DNA of 64,000 bases from Desulfovibrio sp. ZJ369 (lineage in GTDB: Bacteria > Desulfobacterota > Desulfovibrionia > Desulfovibrionales > Desulfovibrionaceae), in contig NZ_JAAKEI010000003.1 of NCBI RefSeq assembly GCF_011039085.1, positions 1 through 64,000 on the forward strand, written 5' to 3'. How positions within the stretch are numbered: position 1 is the stretch's first letter; each line of letters begins with the position of its first letter. The notes beneath the pieces are model-generated. The model did no database searches. It saw nothing but the letters and a program-made list of their open reading frames with translations, and was not told the origin of the DNA. Positions 42,029 through 50,352 of the stretch are shown one piece after another. A program made the position numbers and the translations under genes.

Positions 42029-42763
42029 TCATGCTTCGGCATCCTCCGGTTCGGAAGCTTCGGATTGTCCCGCTTCAAATATCACCTCGAACTCCATTTC
42101 CCGGCTGTACTCGTTCAGGGCTTCGTCAAGCATGGTTTCCAGCTTTTCCACCAGCGCGGCCCCTTTCTTCGGATTGCCGTCCACCGTGGCCACAAGATCG
42201 AGGTGCTGCGCCTCAAAGGCGGTTTTCAGGCCCGAAGCCAGCGTCACGGCCCGCGCGGCCAGCTCCAGATGCACCTGATCCTTGAGGATGTAGCGGCCCT
42301 TCTTGACTTGGAGGTCGAACTCCTCCTTGTCCGCCACAGCCCTGATGCGTCGGATTTCTTCCTCTTCCTTGCGGCGCTGGCGGTCGGCGGCCTTTTCCGC
42401 CACGGCGTCCGGTGTGCCGGCCATGGGCAGGCTCGCCATGTAGCGGTCCACGTCCCGCTGCTTGAACGTGCCGTCCGGCTGTTTTTTCAGGCGGCCTTTC
42501 TTGATGTCGTCAAACAGCTTGGTTTTGCCGAGCTTGCGCCCGTTTTCGCCCACATAGGCCAGGACGGCCCGCCAGTCCCTGAGATTCGTTGTTGCCTGCA
42601 TGGCGCTCTCCAGCATTCTGGAGGCGCGATCCAGCGCGGCGAGGTTCGCCTGTGAAGGGTCGTCAAGGGCGGCGCGCTTGGCGTTTTCCTTGGCGGTCAG
42701 GAGCACCTGCACGTCCGTGCTGGCGCTCCTGGCAAGCAGTTCCTCCACGTTCTTGTCCGGCAT
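42029..42763 (-). CDS. Phage terminase small subunit-like protein
   Basis: This 244-aa protein precedes the large terminase subunit and has an N-terminal helical region with a predicted DNA-binding segment (LRDWRAVLAYVGENGRKLGKTKLFDDIKKGRLKK, a Nu1-like specificity segment). A Lys/Arg/Glu-rich coiled coil (KAADRQRRKEEEEIRRIRAV) follows. By position it is the DNA-recognition subunit that binds the cos or pac site. The assignment rests on position and this segment. Confidence 0.72.
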   Translation of the reverse strand: MPDKNVEELLARSASTDVQVLLTAKENAKRAALDDPSQANLAALDRASRMLESAMQATTNLRDWRAVLAYVGENGRKLGKTKLFDDIKKGRLKKQPDGTFKQRDVDRYMASLPMAGTPDAVAEKAADRQRRKEEEEIRRIRAVADKEEFDLQVKKGRYILKDQVHLELAARAVTLASGLKTAFEAQHLDLVATVDGNPKKGAALVEKLETMLDEALNEYSREMEFEVIFEAGQSEASEPEDAEA

Positions 42764-42776
42764 GTTTACTCCGGCA

Positions 42777-42864
42777 AACCCGCGTCCGGCGTCGGAACGC
42801 GGGGTTCAATCCCGGCCACGGCTCCCGCTCATGGCTCCCTCCGTTGATTTTCGATAACGGAGGG
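42777..42864. promoter_or_regulatory. Two hairpins before the terminase small-subunit gene
   Basis: CCCGCGT...ACGCGGG (about 42779-42803) and CCCTCCGTT (42837-42845) / AACGGAGGG (42856-42864) form strong hairpins just upstream of the terminase genes. Neither is followed by a T run on the minus strand. This is the position where a packaging (cos) site or a regulatory element is expected. Confidence 0.4.
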
Positions 42865-42954
42865 AATAAGCTCACAAATGGCGCTTGGTGGGCTTACCCC
42901 CTCCAAGTCCAGGGGGCGGCGGATGTTTGAGATCCGTTGCCCCCACCCGCGTTT

Positions 42955-43317
42955 TTAGAGCAGCGACGCCTGTTCAGGCGCTTTGCTGCCCCATTCGGGC
43001 ACGTCCCAATTCAGCTTTTCCTTGATGTACGCGGCCAGCACACGGCGGTGGCACTCGTTCGGATCGGCTTCGTAGCAGCAGAGGATAGGATCGGGCGTTT
43101 CCCGTTCGATTTCCTGCAAGTAGAGCCTCAGGCTGGATTCCGTGGGGAAACGGTTTTCCAGATCGCGGCGGTAGGCTGCCGCCCAATCCTCGGCCCTGGG
43201 GTTGGACGGAGCGAGCTTGGGCGCGCGCGGCCCTGACCAGTAACGCGGTGGCCACTTGGCAATACTGACCTTGCGGCCCTGCGGGGCCTTGCTGCTGAAA
43301 AACGATGTCTGAATCAC
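42955..43317 (-). CDS. DUF488 family protein
   Basis: This 120-aa protein has the DUF488 signature near its end (ILCCYEADPNECHRRVLAAYI, with the CHR motif). The start is GTG 43317 with AGGAGA upstream. DUF488 proteins have no settled biochemical role. Its presence among phage replication and packaging genes suggests cargo. The frame is open further upstream, but that stretch overlaps the next gene. Confidence 0.75.
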   Translation of the reverse strand: MIQTSFFSSKAPQGRKVSIAKWPPRYWSGPRAPKLAPSNPRAEDWAAAYRRDLENRFPTESSLRLYLQEIERETPDPILCCYEADPNECHRRVLAAYIKEKLNWDVPEWGSKAPEQASLL

Positions 43318-43330
43318 GTTTCTGTCTCCT

Positions 43331-43723
43331 TTAAAAGGGCACTTCGTCCACTTCGATTTGCTGCGCGGGCGTCTCGATTTCTCCAAGGCGCTCCGCAAGT
43401 AGTTGTTCATAAAAATGTTCTTCCACCGGACCTCGCGGGGTGTAGGCCAGGAGAAAATCGACGAGGTCGGACGTGCTCTCGAAACCATACCGCTCGGCCA
43501 CGATGTCCAGAGGACTGATGGTGGGGTCATGCGTCAACAGGTTCGGCATACGGTGATTGATTTCCCTGATGGTTTCCTTGCCGTGGTCATACAGCGCCGA
43601 GTCGATCCTGATCCGATCCCACCAGATGTCGTCATAGAGCTTGTAGTGTTCGCGGGTCATTTCACGGGCCATTTCCCGGCACTCTTTTTTGATGGCCCGC
43701 AACGTCTTTTTGTCGATGTCCAC
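43331..43723 (-). CDS. Uncharacterised phage protein
   Basis: A 130-aa acidic, helical protein that I do not recognise. It starts at GTG 43723 with AAGGAG about six bases upstream and begins VDIDKKTLRAIKKECREMAR. It contains WWDRIRIDSALYDHG and ends in EIETPAQQIEVDEVPF. It has no membrane segment or known motif and lies between the DUF488 gene and a small phage gene. Confidence 0.65.
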   Translation of the reverse strand: MDIDKKTLRAIKKECREMAREMTREHYKLYDDIWWDRIRIDSALYDHGKETIREINHRMPNLLTHDPTISPLDIVAERYGFESTSDLVDFLLAYTPRGPVEEHFYEQLLAERLGEIETPAQQIEVDEVPF

Positions 43724-43802
43724 GGCTGGCTCCTTGACTTTTGCTGTCTGCGGAGCCAAGCTGACCTTGCATGATGGTGGTCGGATTGGCTCCGCCGCTA
43801 TC

Positions 43803-43832
43803 TGGGGCGGCAAGTGGCATTGCCGCCCCTTT
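43803..43832 (+). terminator. Hairpin with T run between small phage genes
   Basis: GGGGCGGCA pairs with TGCCGCCCC, followed by TTTTC on the plus strand. No plus-strand gene ends here, so it may be a bidirectional or mRNA-stabilising element for the minus-strand operon. Confidence 0.35.
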
Positions 43833-44090
43833 TCAGTTGTTCGATATGCCGGGCAGGACGAACTGTCCCTTTTGGATGCTCGCTGAAAGCCGCGGCATTC
43901 CCGGCAGGACAAACTGATTGCCAATCCCCCGGTGCCAGATGGTGCGCGGTCGGCTGTCCTGCCAGACGAGCCGCAGAGCGATGGCGAAATACAGTTGCGC
44001 GTTGCCGCCGAATTTTTGCGCTCCCTGCCGGGCCAGTGCCCAGGCTTCGTTCATGAGGCGTGCGAGAAATGCACGGCGCGAAGTTTTCAT
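43833..44090 (-). CDS. Small phage protein of unknown function
   Basis: This 85-aa basic protein (MKTSRRAFLARLMNEAWALA, then FGGNAQLYFAIALRLVW) resembles a class of short phage ORFs of unknown role with the LRLVW ending. The later part repeats the motif QFVLPGM/QFVLPGI twice. It starts at ATG 44090 and has no strong Shine-Dalgarno. Confidence 0.6.
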   Translation of the reverse strand: MKTSRRAFLARLMNEAWALARQGAQKFGGNAQLYFAIALRLVWQDSRPRTIWHRGIGNQFVLPGMPRLSASIQKGQFVLPGISNN

Positions 44091-44185
44091 GGCAGTGCTC
44101 TTTTTTGATATAAGTTGTTGATTTCGCATAAGAAAACACTACCATAAATTTCTCCTGCGTACAGTAAAAAATGCTGAAAAATCGC

Positions 44186-45553
44186 CTAGTTGTGAAATTT
44201 TTTCAGCCATTCGGCATAGGCTTCCGCCATGCTCCATTTGCCCAGTCTGCCGTAATAGTTGAGCCGGTAGCCGCCATGCTCCGAGCCGTCGAGCCGCTTG
44301 TGCAGCTTGTAGATGCCACGGTATTTCATGCTGACCGGATGCCGGGAAAAGGCGGTGGTTATGGCCCATGTCCAGTCTTCCGGTATTTTTTCCTCAAGCA
44401 GTCGTTTCACTTCATGCGACTGGATGAACATCAGCACCAGCTTGGAGAGGCGGGGTTCGGCCTCGCTCGGCACAGCCAGGTCGGACTGCTGATAGATTTG
44501 CCGGCCCGGCTCCGGCAGCGCCCATTCCGCATGGCCCTTGCCCAGCTTGAAGTCAGCCTTGCCGATGATTTTTCTGTCCAGGCAAAAGGCCACGGAGAGC
44601 ACAAGGCTGACCAGAATGTAATCCACCCGCGCGGCCATGAACAATTCGTTCAGGCGCACTGTCTGATCGTGGGAGAGCAGCATGATTCCCGGTTCTTCCT
44701 TTCCGGTCAGACGCTTGTCGCTCGGGAAGATGGGGCCGGGGGAACGCGAAGTCAGAAAGCTGCGGGTGACGATGGTCTTTCTGCTGTGCCCGGCATAGGC
44801 ATAGGTGATGCTTTTGCGGCCCTTGTGGACGACGGCCACGGGATCGCCCAGGAGTTTTTCAATTTCCGGCAGGGGGCGCTCCATGATGATCATCCACTGG
44901 CGGAACGCCGTAATCTGCTCGTAAATCTCCACGTCCTTAAAGCTGATTTCCGTATAGTCCGGAGCGGCCCATGCAGCCGCAGCCGCGAGCATCCGTTCCT
45001 GGTTGATATAGTCCTTGCTGCCGAAGGTGGGCGGCGCGATGAACACGGCATGATCCGGGTCGTGCTCACGAAGGAAGGCAGCGGCGTCCTGGGGAACATA
45101 GCCGAAGCCGTCACCCCGCTTCAGGTGGGCGCGGTAGGCTTCCAGCTTGGTCAGCGTCTTTTCCATGAGCCGGGGCCAGTCATGCCGGTAGTTCGCCAGG
45201 ACGCGCCGATGCCAGGCATTTTTGTTCTGCCAGACCTGGCGCAAATCCAGCATGATGCTCACCGACGCGGCCAGATGGGCGGGGTCTGACAGGTCAAGAA
45301 AGCCGCGCAGATGCTCCGGGCAGTCCTCGCGTTCCGTCACATGCAGATGCTCCCCGGCCAGATATGCGCCCAGGGCGGACGTGTAGAGCGTGATGTCGCA
45401 GCCGGTGATCCGCCCCTGACAGCCGCCGGAGCGCAGCGCCGCCCCCACCGTGAAATTGCCCGCGCAGGGCAGGAGCACCGGAACGCAGATTTCATCGGCA
45501 TACGCGGCCAGCACCTTGCGCAGCGGCCCGGCGATGGAACCAAGGAAGCTCAT
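44186..45553 (-). CDS. Methyltransferase-like protein (putative antirestriction/DNA modification)
   Basis: A 455-aa protein whose N-terminal half looks like a D12-class (Dam-type) adenine methyltransferase: VLLPCAGNFTVGAALRSGG in the place of the SAM-binding PFxGxGS motif, then ITGCDITLYTSALGAYLAG. The catalytic DPPY/NPPF motif is replaced by APPTF (FIAPPTFGSKDYINQE), so it may be inactive or use another chemistry. The C-terminal half is phage-specific. It overlaps the ParB-like gene by four bases, so the two form a unit. Function is inferred. Confidence 0.6.
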   Translation of the reverse strand: MSFLGSIAGPLRKVLAAYADEICVPVLLPCAGNFTVGAALRSGGCQGRITGCDITLYTSALGAYLAGEHLHVTEREDCPEHLRGFLDLSDPAHLAASVSIMLDLRQVWQNKNAWHRRVLANYRHDWPRLMEKTLTKLEAYRAHLKRGDGFGYVPQDAAAFLREHDPDHAVFIAPPTFGSKDYINQERMLAAAAAWAAPDYTEISFKDVEIYEQITAFRQWMIIMERPLPEIEKLLGDPVAVVHKGRKSITYAYAGHSRKTIVTRSFLTSRSPGPIFPSDKRLTGKEEPGIMLLSHDQTVRLNELFMAARVDYILVSLVLSVAFCLDRKIIGKADFKLGKGHAEWALPEPGRQIYQQSDLAVPSEAEPRLSKLVLMFIQSHEVKRLLEEKIPEDWTWAITTAFSRHPVSMKYRGIYKLHKRLDGSEHGGYRLNYYGRLGKWSMAEAYAEWLKKFHN

Positions 45554-46338
45554 TGCGCGGCCTCCTTTTCTGTCGGCGTGGCGGCTTCCGCAGCCTGCTT
45601 TTCAAGGTAGTCCGCTGCAATCTCCATCAACCGCGTCATGGCCAGCGAGCTGTCGCGGATTTTCTCGGCGTTTTTCACGTCCGCGACGATGCGCATGAAC
45701 TCGTCATACTGCCCCGCCGTGCCGATGTGGACGGCAGAGGATTTTTTCGCCGCGTCGGCCAGCATATCCAGTATTTCCGAAAGCTGCTCCTTCTCCCCGT
45801 CCGTGAACATGAATGTGACCATGTGCGCCGGCACCTGCGGAGTGGCAAAGCTCACCAGCTCAACGTCGCCGAGTTCCTTGAGGGATTCGCTGTCCAGACC
45901 GCTGTAGAGCTTGTCCTGCACCGATTCGATCTGTGCCCACAGATTGGCAAGGATGCTCTGATCATCCTCGCCCACCAGAGCGTTGTGCGAGAGCTGGATG
46001 GCGATGCGGCGGCTCTTGTCCAGTTCCTCGGTAATGACCAGCACGAGGATATGCGGGATGCCTGCCTCAATGCTGGCCTGTACCCGGTGATTGCCCGACA
46101 GCACTTCCAGCCGGCCGTCGTCGTGGCGGTAGCAGAGCGGGACCGACGAGAGGCGTTTGTCCGCCGCGATATTGTCCCGGAGCTGACGGAAGGTTTCCCG
46201 CTTGAAGAAGCGGGCGTTGTCTTTCAGGAGCGTCAGCGAGGCCGGAGCTGCGATCATCAGGCGCATACCGTCCCCGAACATTTCCCGGCTGATGGCCGCC
46301 AGTTCCTCATTGCGTTGTGCGAACGTGTTTTCACTCAT
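45550..46338 (-). CDS. ParB N-terminal domain protein
   Basis: This 262-aa protein has the ParB/Srx-like fold: REMFGDGMRLMIAAP, then LSSVPLCYRHDDGRLEVLSGNHRVQASIEAGI (the GNHR motif), VLVITEELDKSRRIAIQLSHNALVGEDD. The C-terminal part is helical and not a ParB DNA-binding domain. In phages such proteins appear in nuclease, kinase and DNA-modification contexts. It lies immediately before the methyltransferase-like gene and after the primase. The ATG at 46338 is chosen from an open frame reaching 46560. Confidence 0.8.
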   Translation of the reverse strand: MSENTFAQRNEELAAISREMFGDGMRLMIAAPASLTLLKDNARFFKRETFRQLRDNIAADKRLSSVPLCYRHDDGRLEVLSGNHRVQASIEAGIPHILVLVITEELDKSRRIAIQLSHNALVGEDDQSILANLWAQIESVQDKLYSGLDSESLKELGDVELVSFATPQVPAHMVTFMFTDGEKEQLSEILDMLADAAKKSSAVHIGTAGQYDEFMRIVADVKNAEKIRDSSLAMTRLMEIAADYLEKQAAEAATPTEKEAAQ

Positions 46339-46340
46339 GG

Positions 46341-48023
46341 CTACCCCCAGATATGCAGCAGGTTTTGTGAGGTGATTTTCAGTGCCGGGTGATCGGACAT
46401 CCACCGCCAGAGCACGGGCGAGCCGTTCTGGAATTGCCAGAACGCCTCGAAGCGTTCGGAATTTTTGCGGCACCAAGTATAATCTCGTTCCCACGAAAAG
46501 CCCGTGCTGTCGCCGTTTTCGTCGCGGAACTTGACAAAGGTGATGGGAGCGCCCCGCCACAGCAGATAGGCGCGGGCCACGTCCAGAGGCAGCAGGTCAA
46601 GCGGCATGTCGGCGGGCAGAGCGGCCCGCAGGCGGCAGAGTTCGTCCGGCGTGAAGCCGTCTTCCGTGGCCCAGGCCCAGGTCGAAAGCGTTGCGCCCTG
46701 TTGTTCCCTGGCATGTATCTGCGGGGAAAGGCCCGCAGGGCCGCTTCCTTTTTCGGAGGCCGTAATTTCGGGCTCCGCCCCTCCCCCCACTTTCAACTGA
46801 CCAGCGGCAGAAGTGTCCAACTGCCCATTTTGATAAACATCTTGCGTGGTTATCTCGTGTTGTGATACCATACCCTCGTGGGGTGCCGATTCCTTGTCCG
46901 GCAGGGAAAGGGACGGGGGCAGGGCAGCGGATACCCACTCGCGGATGTCCACGCCAAGCGTGCAGGCGTCGCCGGGGTCCTTGCCTTCCGGCGTGGGCCA
47001 GCGCAGGGAGGCGGGATAGGTCTTTTCCCAAAACTCCACGCCATCCGCGCCGGGGCCGTCGTAGTCCAGGGCGATGCAGACGCGCACGGCCTCGCGGAGC
47101 CGGTCATGGGCGGCGGCATCCGGCTTGCCGCGGTTGGTGCGCACGGCCAGCGCGCCGACCACGCCGCCTGTGACGTGGTGGATAAGCATGGCGTCCAGTT
47201 CCGCCTCGGTCACAAAATAGGCGGCCAGCGGGCCGGGACGCGAGGAGCGGAGCAGCAGCGGGGCTTTGCAGGAGCCTTCCAGTTCCAGATACTTGGGAGC
47301 GCGCTCGGTCAGATCTTCCTTGTGACGGCGGATGCGCAGATTCAAGACACGCCCGTCAGAGGCGAACGTGGGAATGACAATGCCGCGCGGGATGAAAATC
47401 TTTGTGCGCTCCTTGCCGTCCGCGCCGGTTTTGGGTTCCAGCCCCAGGGCGGAGCGGGCGCGGTAGCGGCCGGGATACCTGGCGCTTTCGGCCGGCAGGT
47501 AGCCAATGCGGTAGTGTCTGACGGCCTCCTCTGTGATCCCGCGCGACGCCAGCCAGCGCAGGGCTTGAGGCTGTTCCCGGATGCTCTCTTCCGCTTCTGC
47601 CAACAGCCTGGCGGCATAGGCGGACCACATTTCAGAGGGTTCGGGCCATTGGCGCGGGGTCCAGGCCGGAGCGGCAGCGACGCGACGGGGTTCCGCCGGA
47701 GCCCGACGGCGGCGATGCAAGGGCCGCCCGCCCTCAATGCCCAGTTCGGCCAGCGCGGCCTTGAAGTCCAGGCCGTCAATTTTCATCAGATAGGCGATGG
47801 TGTCACCGCTGGCCCCGCACTGGCGACATGACCAGATGCCCGTAATGTTGTGGGTGGCACAGATTTCTCCCAGACTCTCGGCGCGATCCGGCCAGATCAT
47901 GAAGCGGTCGGACTTGCCCGGTTCCCCGCCGCACAGGGGGCAGGGTCCGTTCCAGCCGTTCCCCTGACGTTTTACCGCCGAGCCAAAACGGGATTGATAG
48001 AGATTGAGCATATCTGTCCGCAT
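46341..48023 (-). CDS. Phage DNA primase (zinc-finger/TOPRIM type)
   Basis: This 560-aa protein has an N-terminal CHC2-type zinc finger (CPLCGGEPGKSDRF, then CATHNITGIWSCRQCGASGD), a linker, and a TOPRIM-like domain (FVTEAELDAMLIHHVTGG with the conserved Glu; CIALDYDGPGADG with the DxD-like motif). The C-terminal ~170 residues are phage-specific. Primases start lagging-strand synthesis. The ATG at 48023 lies inside the first iteron-like block of the candidate origin. Confidence 0.86.
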   Translation of the reverse strand: MRTDMLNLYQSRFGSAVKRQGNGWNGPCPLCGGEPGKSDRFMIWPDRAESLGEICATHNITGIWSCRQCGASGDTIAYLMKIDGLDFKAALAELGIEGGRPLHRRRRAPAEPRRVAAAPAWTPRQWPEPSEMWSAYAARLLAEAEESIREQPQALRWLASRGITEEAVRHYRIGYLPAESARYPGRYRARSALGLEPKTGADGKERTKIFIPRGIVIPTFASDGRVLNLRIRRHKEDLTERAPKYLELEGSCKAPLLLRSSRPGPLAAYFVTEAELDAMLIHHVTGGVVGALAVRTNRGKPDAAAHDRLREAVRVCIALDYDGPGADGVEFWEKTYPASLRWPTPEGKDPGDACTLGVDIREWVSAALPPSLSLPDKESAPHEGMVSQHEITTQDVYQNGQLDTSAAGQLKVGGGAEPEITASEKGSGPAGLSPQIHAREQQGATLSTWAWATEDGFTPDELCRLRAALPADMPLDLLPLDVARAYLLWRGAPITFVKFRDENGDSTGFSWERDYTWCRKNSERFEAFWQFQNGSPVLWRWMSDHPALKITSQNLLHIWG

Positions 48024-48239
48024 CTGTCCGTTTCCTTTTTTTCTTATCTACTTATTTTATTTGTTTTTTTATGAATATGGACAGGTGGACAGATACGCGG
48101 CATAGTCCATGCGCACCTGTGCGCCTGCGCCTGTTGCGCGTGGAAACATGCCTGGAACCTGTCCATCTGTCCGTTTTCTACTTTCTTCCATAATTTCATA
48201 TCCTTATGCCTCCTGCATGGCGGACAGATGCGGACAGAT
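48012..48239. other. Candidate phage replication origin with inverted iterons
   Basis: Four related blocks occur in the order > < > <: 48012-48030 (ATCTGTCCGCATCTGTCCG), 48079-48094 (GGACAGGTGGACAGAT), 48158-48173 (CCTGTCCATCTGTCCG) and 48221-48239, the exact reverse complement of the first. Between the first two lies an AT-rich, T-run-containing stretch (48031-48077) suited to DNA unwinding. The array fills the gap between the primase start and the helicase stop. The origin role is inferred. Confidence 0.55.
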
Positions 48240-49861
48240 CACTTGTCAGCCCGGTAATCGGCCAGAGCGTTTTCTCCCTCGGCGTTCAGGCGGATGCCAA
48301 GCCGCCAGGAGCCATTGCTGCGCTTGCAGGGGATGTCTTTCTTGTTCAGCATTTCCGAGAACTTCTTGGCAGAAATGCTGAAACGCTTATCCCGGTTCCG
48401 CGCGTACCAGATGCAAAAGGCCTCGTGCAGATCGGTTGAGGAAATGCGGGTTTTGTAGGCGTCGGGGTTGTCCTGGTGGGGCTCCTGCTCGCACCACTCG
48501 CCGATGAAAAGGCCGACATCATCCCAGGAGGCGCGTTTCTCCCTGGTCCACTCCCGCACCTTGTCCGGGATTTTCAGGCCGTCGCGCAGGTACTCCATGC
48601 TCCCCCGCACCATGCGGGCCAGCACGCCCTTGGCCTCGGCCTGGATTTTCTCATCAAGATTTTTGTCCGCCGGGCGCTCGTAAGGCTGCTCCGGGTTCTC
48701 CACGAACGAGAGCGGCCACTTGAGCAGAATGGCACGCGACCAGAAGGCCGCGTCATCGGCCTTGGCCTTGGGCAGTTCGTTGGTGGTCATGATGGGCAGG
48801 TGCGTTTGCAGCCAGGTCGTCTGCAACTTGTCTTGCAGCCCCCGCGCCGTGATGTACCCGCCGCCGGTGAGTTTTTTCAGCTTGGCCAGGGCGAATCGCT
48901 GGCCCTCCTCGGCCTCGTTGATCCAGGCGATGCACATACCGCGCAGGGACAGCACGTCGGGTGAGGGGGCCGAGCTGTTGCGGGTTTGCTGCATCTGGAG
49001 AAACATCTCCACCTGCACGTCGCCGGAGAGCGTCTGGCCGAGGACGTGCGTCACCAGCTTGATGAGCGTGTCCTTGCCGTTGCGGCCATGCTCCCCCCAG
49101 AAGATGGTAAAGATGTGATCCCGGCGCTCGGTGATGAGGCCGTAGCCGAGCAGACGCCAGATGAAATCCACAAGCTCCTGATCGCCGTCCATTGACGACA
49201 GCAAAAACGTGTTCGTCTCCGGGCAGGGGTCGTCCTTCTCCAGAAGCGCGGGGTCATACTCCGTGACGATGGCGTTGAGAATGTATTCCTCGGAGCGGCC
49301 CGGCCGGAGTTCGCCGGTACGCAGGTCAATCACGCCATTGGGGCAAGCTTTGACGTAATGCTGTTTGTCGATGTGCTTGGGCAGCACCACCAGGGGATCG
49401 CGGATGCGGCGCACCATCTGGAGGAGTTTTTCCTGGCCGCTGGTATCGCGGAGCAGATTGACGCGACGCAGGGCGGCGTCAGCGAGGCTCTGGATTTTGG
49501 GCTTGTCCTCCTTGTCGGCTTCGTCGGCCTCCGCCTGTTTGTGCTCCGCGAGCCGGAGATACAGTTCGCACACATCTTCAATGCGTTGGAACGCGGTGTC
49601 GTAATCGTCTTCGATCCAATGATGGCCGCCCCATATGAGGAAGCGTTCCCAGTATTTGACATAAATGACGGTTCCCCGGTGCAGACGGCAATACAGCTTG
49701 GCATCGCCGACACGGTTCTCGTTGAGATAGCCGATCAATTCGTCGTCGGAGATTTCGAGCTGCTTCACGGCGACGGGCTTCGCTTTCGCGGCCCGGGCTT
49801 CCGCTTCCGCCTGACGCCGCCGTTCAACCTTGTCTTTGAGGTTCCTATTTTTATCTTTCAT
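48239..49861 (-). CDS. Phage SF3-type helicase (D5-like/DUF5906)
   Basis: This 540-aa protein has an N-terminal D5-like domain (GHHWIEDDYDTAFQRIEDVCELYLRLAE, NGVIDLRTGEL) and a superfamily-3 helicase core with Walker A GEHGRNGKDTLIKL, Walker B-like CIAWINEAEEGQRF, sensor IMTTNELPKA and the C-terminal winged-helix-like end. It unwinds DNA at the phage origin. It is the first gene of the phage operon, and its stop codon lies at the edge of the fourth iteron block. Confidence 0.9.
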   Translation of the reverse strand: MKDKNRNLKDKVERRRQAEAEARAAKAKPVAVKQLEISDDELIGYLNENRVGDAKLYCRLHRGTVIYVKYWERFLIWGGHHWIEDDYDTAFQRIEDVCELYLRLAEHKQAEADEADKEDKPKIQSLADAALRRVNLLRDTSGQEKLLQMVRRIRDPLVVLPKHIDKQHYVKACPNGVIDLRTGELRPGRSEEYILNAIVTEYDPALLEKDDPCPETNTFLLSSMDGDQELVDFIWRLLGYGLITERRDHIFTIFWGEHGRNGKDTLIKLVTHVLGQTLSGDVQVEMFLQMQQTRNSSAPSPDVLSLRGMCIAWINEAEEGQRFALAKLKKLTGGGYITARGLQDKLQTTWLQTHLPIMTTNELPKAKADDAAFWSRAILLKWPLSFVENPEQPYERPADKNLDEKIQAEAKGVLARMVRGSMEYLRDGLKIPDKVREWTREKRASWDDVGLFIGEWCEQEPHQDNPDAYKTRISSTDLHEAFCIWYARNRDKRFSISAKKFSEMLNKKDIPCKRSNGSWRLGIRLNAEGENALADYRADK

Positions 49862-50188
49862 TTTCTATAATCCATTGATTTATATAGATAAAAATAGAAA
49901 AGAACGGGCAAACGGCATTCCGTTTTTCCGCCCTTTCCGTTCCGCAGTTCGCGGCCAGAGCCTGAGGTGTGTGCCCCGTTGCGCAGAATTTCAGCCAGGA
50001 AGGACCCGCGAGCAGAGGGAGAAGAGCGTTTGGCATCAAGCACGGAACGGTCCGCGATGGACTATTCTGGCCGGGCTGTTTTTTTATGTGGGGGGAACGG
50101 GGGGTGTGCCCCTGCTTGTGGAAGGCTGGTAGAGATAGGTGGGCACCATATGGGCACCACAAAACGAAATGAGCCCTCAAAACGAAAA
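49862..50188. other. Non-coding stretch between the prophage and tRNA-Arg
   Basis: No integrase, repressor or other gene is visible in these bases in either direction. The part next to the helicase is AT-rich and may hold its promoter. A weak TTGCCC ... TCTATA pair occurs on the minus strand (49911-49906 and 49888-49883). The rest is GC-rich with short G runs. GGGCACCATATGGGCACC at 50139-50156 is a short inverted-type repeat of unknown use. Confidence 0.55.
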
Positions 50189-50222
50189 CAGGACGCCACA
50201 TACTATTGCATGTAACGTCCTG
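50189..50222 (-). terminator. Terminator of tRNA-Arg
   Basis: On the minus strand, CAGGACG pairs with CGTCCTG around an inner ACAT/ATGT stem, followed by TTTTCGTTTT. It lies ten bases after the tRNA 3' end. Confidence 0.8.
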
Positions 50223-50231
50223 AAATATTTC

Positions 50232-50308
50232 TGGTGCGCCCGGCAGGAATCGAACCTGCGGCCTACAGCTTAGGAGGCTATCGCTCTATCCGACTGAGCT
50301 ACGAGCGC
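50232..50308 (-). tRNA. tRNA-Arg (anticodon CCT)
   Basis: A 77-nt cloverleaf on the minus strand begins GCGCTCG and ends CGGGCGC-ACCA (seven acceptor pairs, one G-U). It shows the D arm AGCTCAGTCGGATAGAGC, the anticodon loop CTCCTAA with anticodon CCT, and the T arm GCAGGTTCGATTCCTGC. The CCA end is encoded. It lies at the prophage edge, a usual integration target, but no second copy of its 3' end was found. Confidence 0.97.
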
Positions 50309-50352
50309 GTGGACTCACTTGTAGATGCTCTTGCAGGCCGTGTCAAGGAGAC

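Larger units (their letters stand above)
26624..49861 (-). mobile_element. Degraded prophage (lambda-like head, P2-like contractile tail)
   Basis: About 23 kb of phage genes on one strand, read from high to low coordinates: SF3 helicase, primase, ParB-like, methyltransferase-like, small ORFs, terminase, toxin-antitoxin, W-like, portal, protease/scaffold, D, E, endolysin, holin, spanins, FII-like, Z-like, sheath, tube, E/E' and tape measure. Absent are integrase, repressor, tail genes U, X and D, baseplate and fibres. The tape measure ends on a repeat element at the left boundary, suggesting deletion. A tRNA-Arg lies 370 bases beyond the right boundary, but no duplicated att core was found. 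Confidence 0.95.

Noticed and set aside
40444-42285. 613-residue open frame on the plus strand opposite the terminase
   Set aside because: Antisense shadow of a conserved gene; no ribosome-binding site and no recognisable domain.
43803-43832. CRISPR-like or tandem repeats in the phage region
   Set aside because: Only a single hairpin is present; no array of spaced identical repeats was found anywhere in the window.
49862-50231. Integrase gene or remnant next to tRNA-Arg
   Set aside because: Neither strand shows tyrosine or serine recombinase motifs in these bases.
50232-50308. tRNA 3' end as prophage attachment core with a second copy at the far end
   Set aside because: The 3' terminal sequence of the tRNA does not recur near 24-27 kb, and the tRNA keeps its own terminator, so integration here is not supported.
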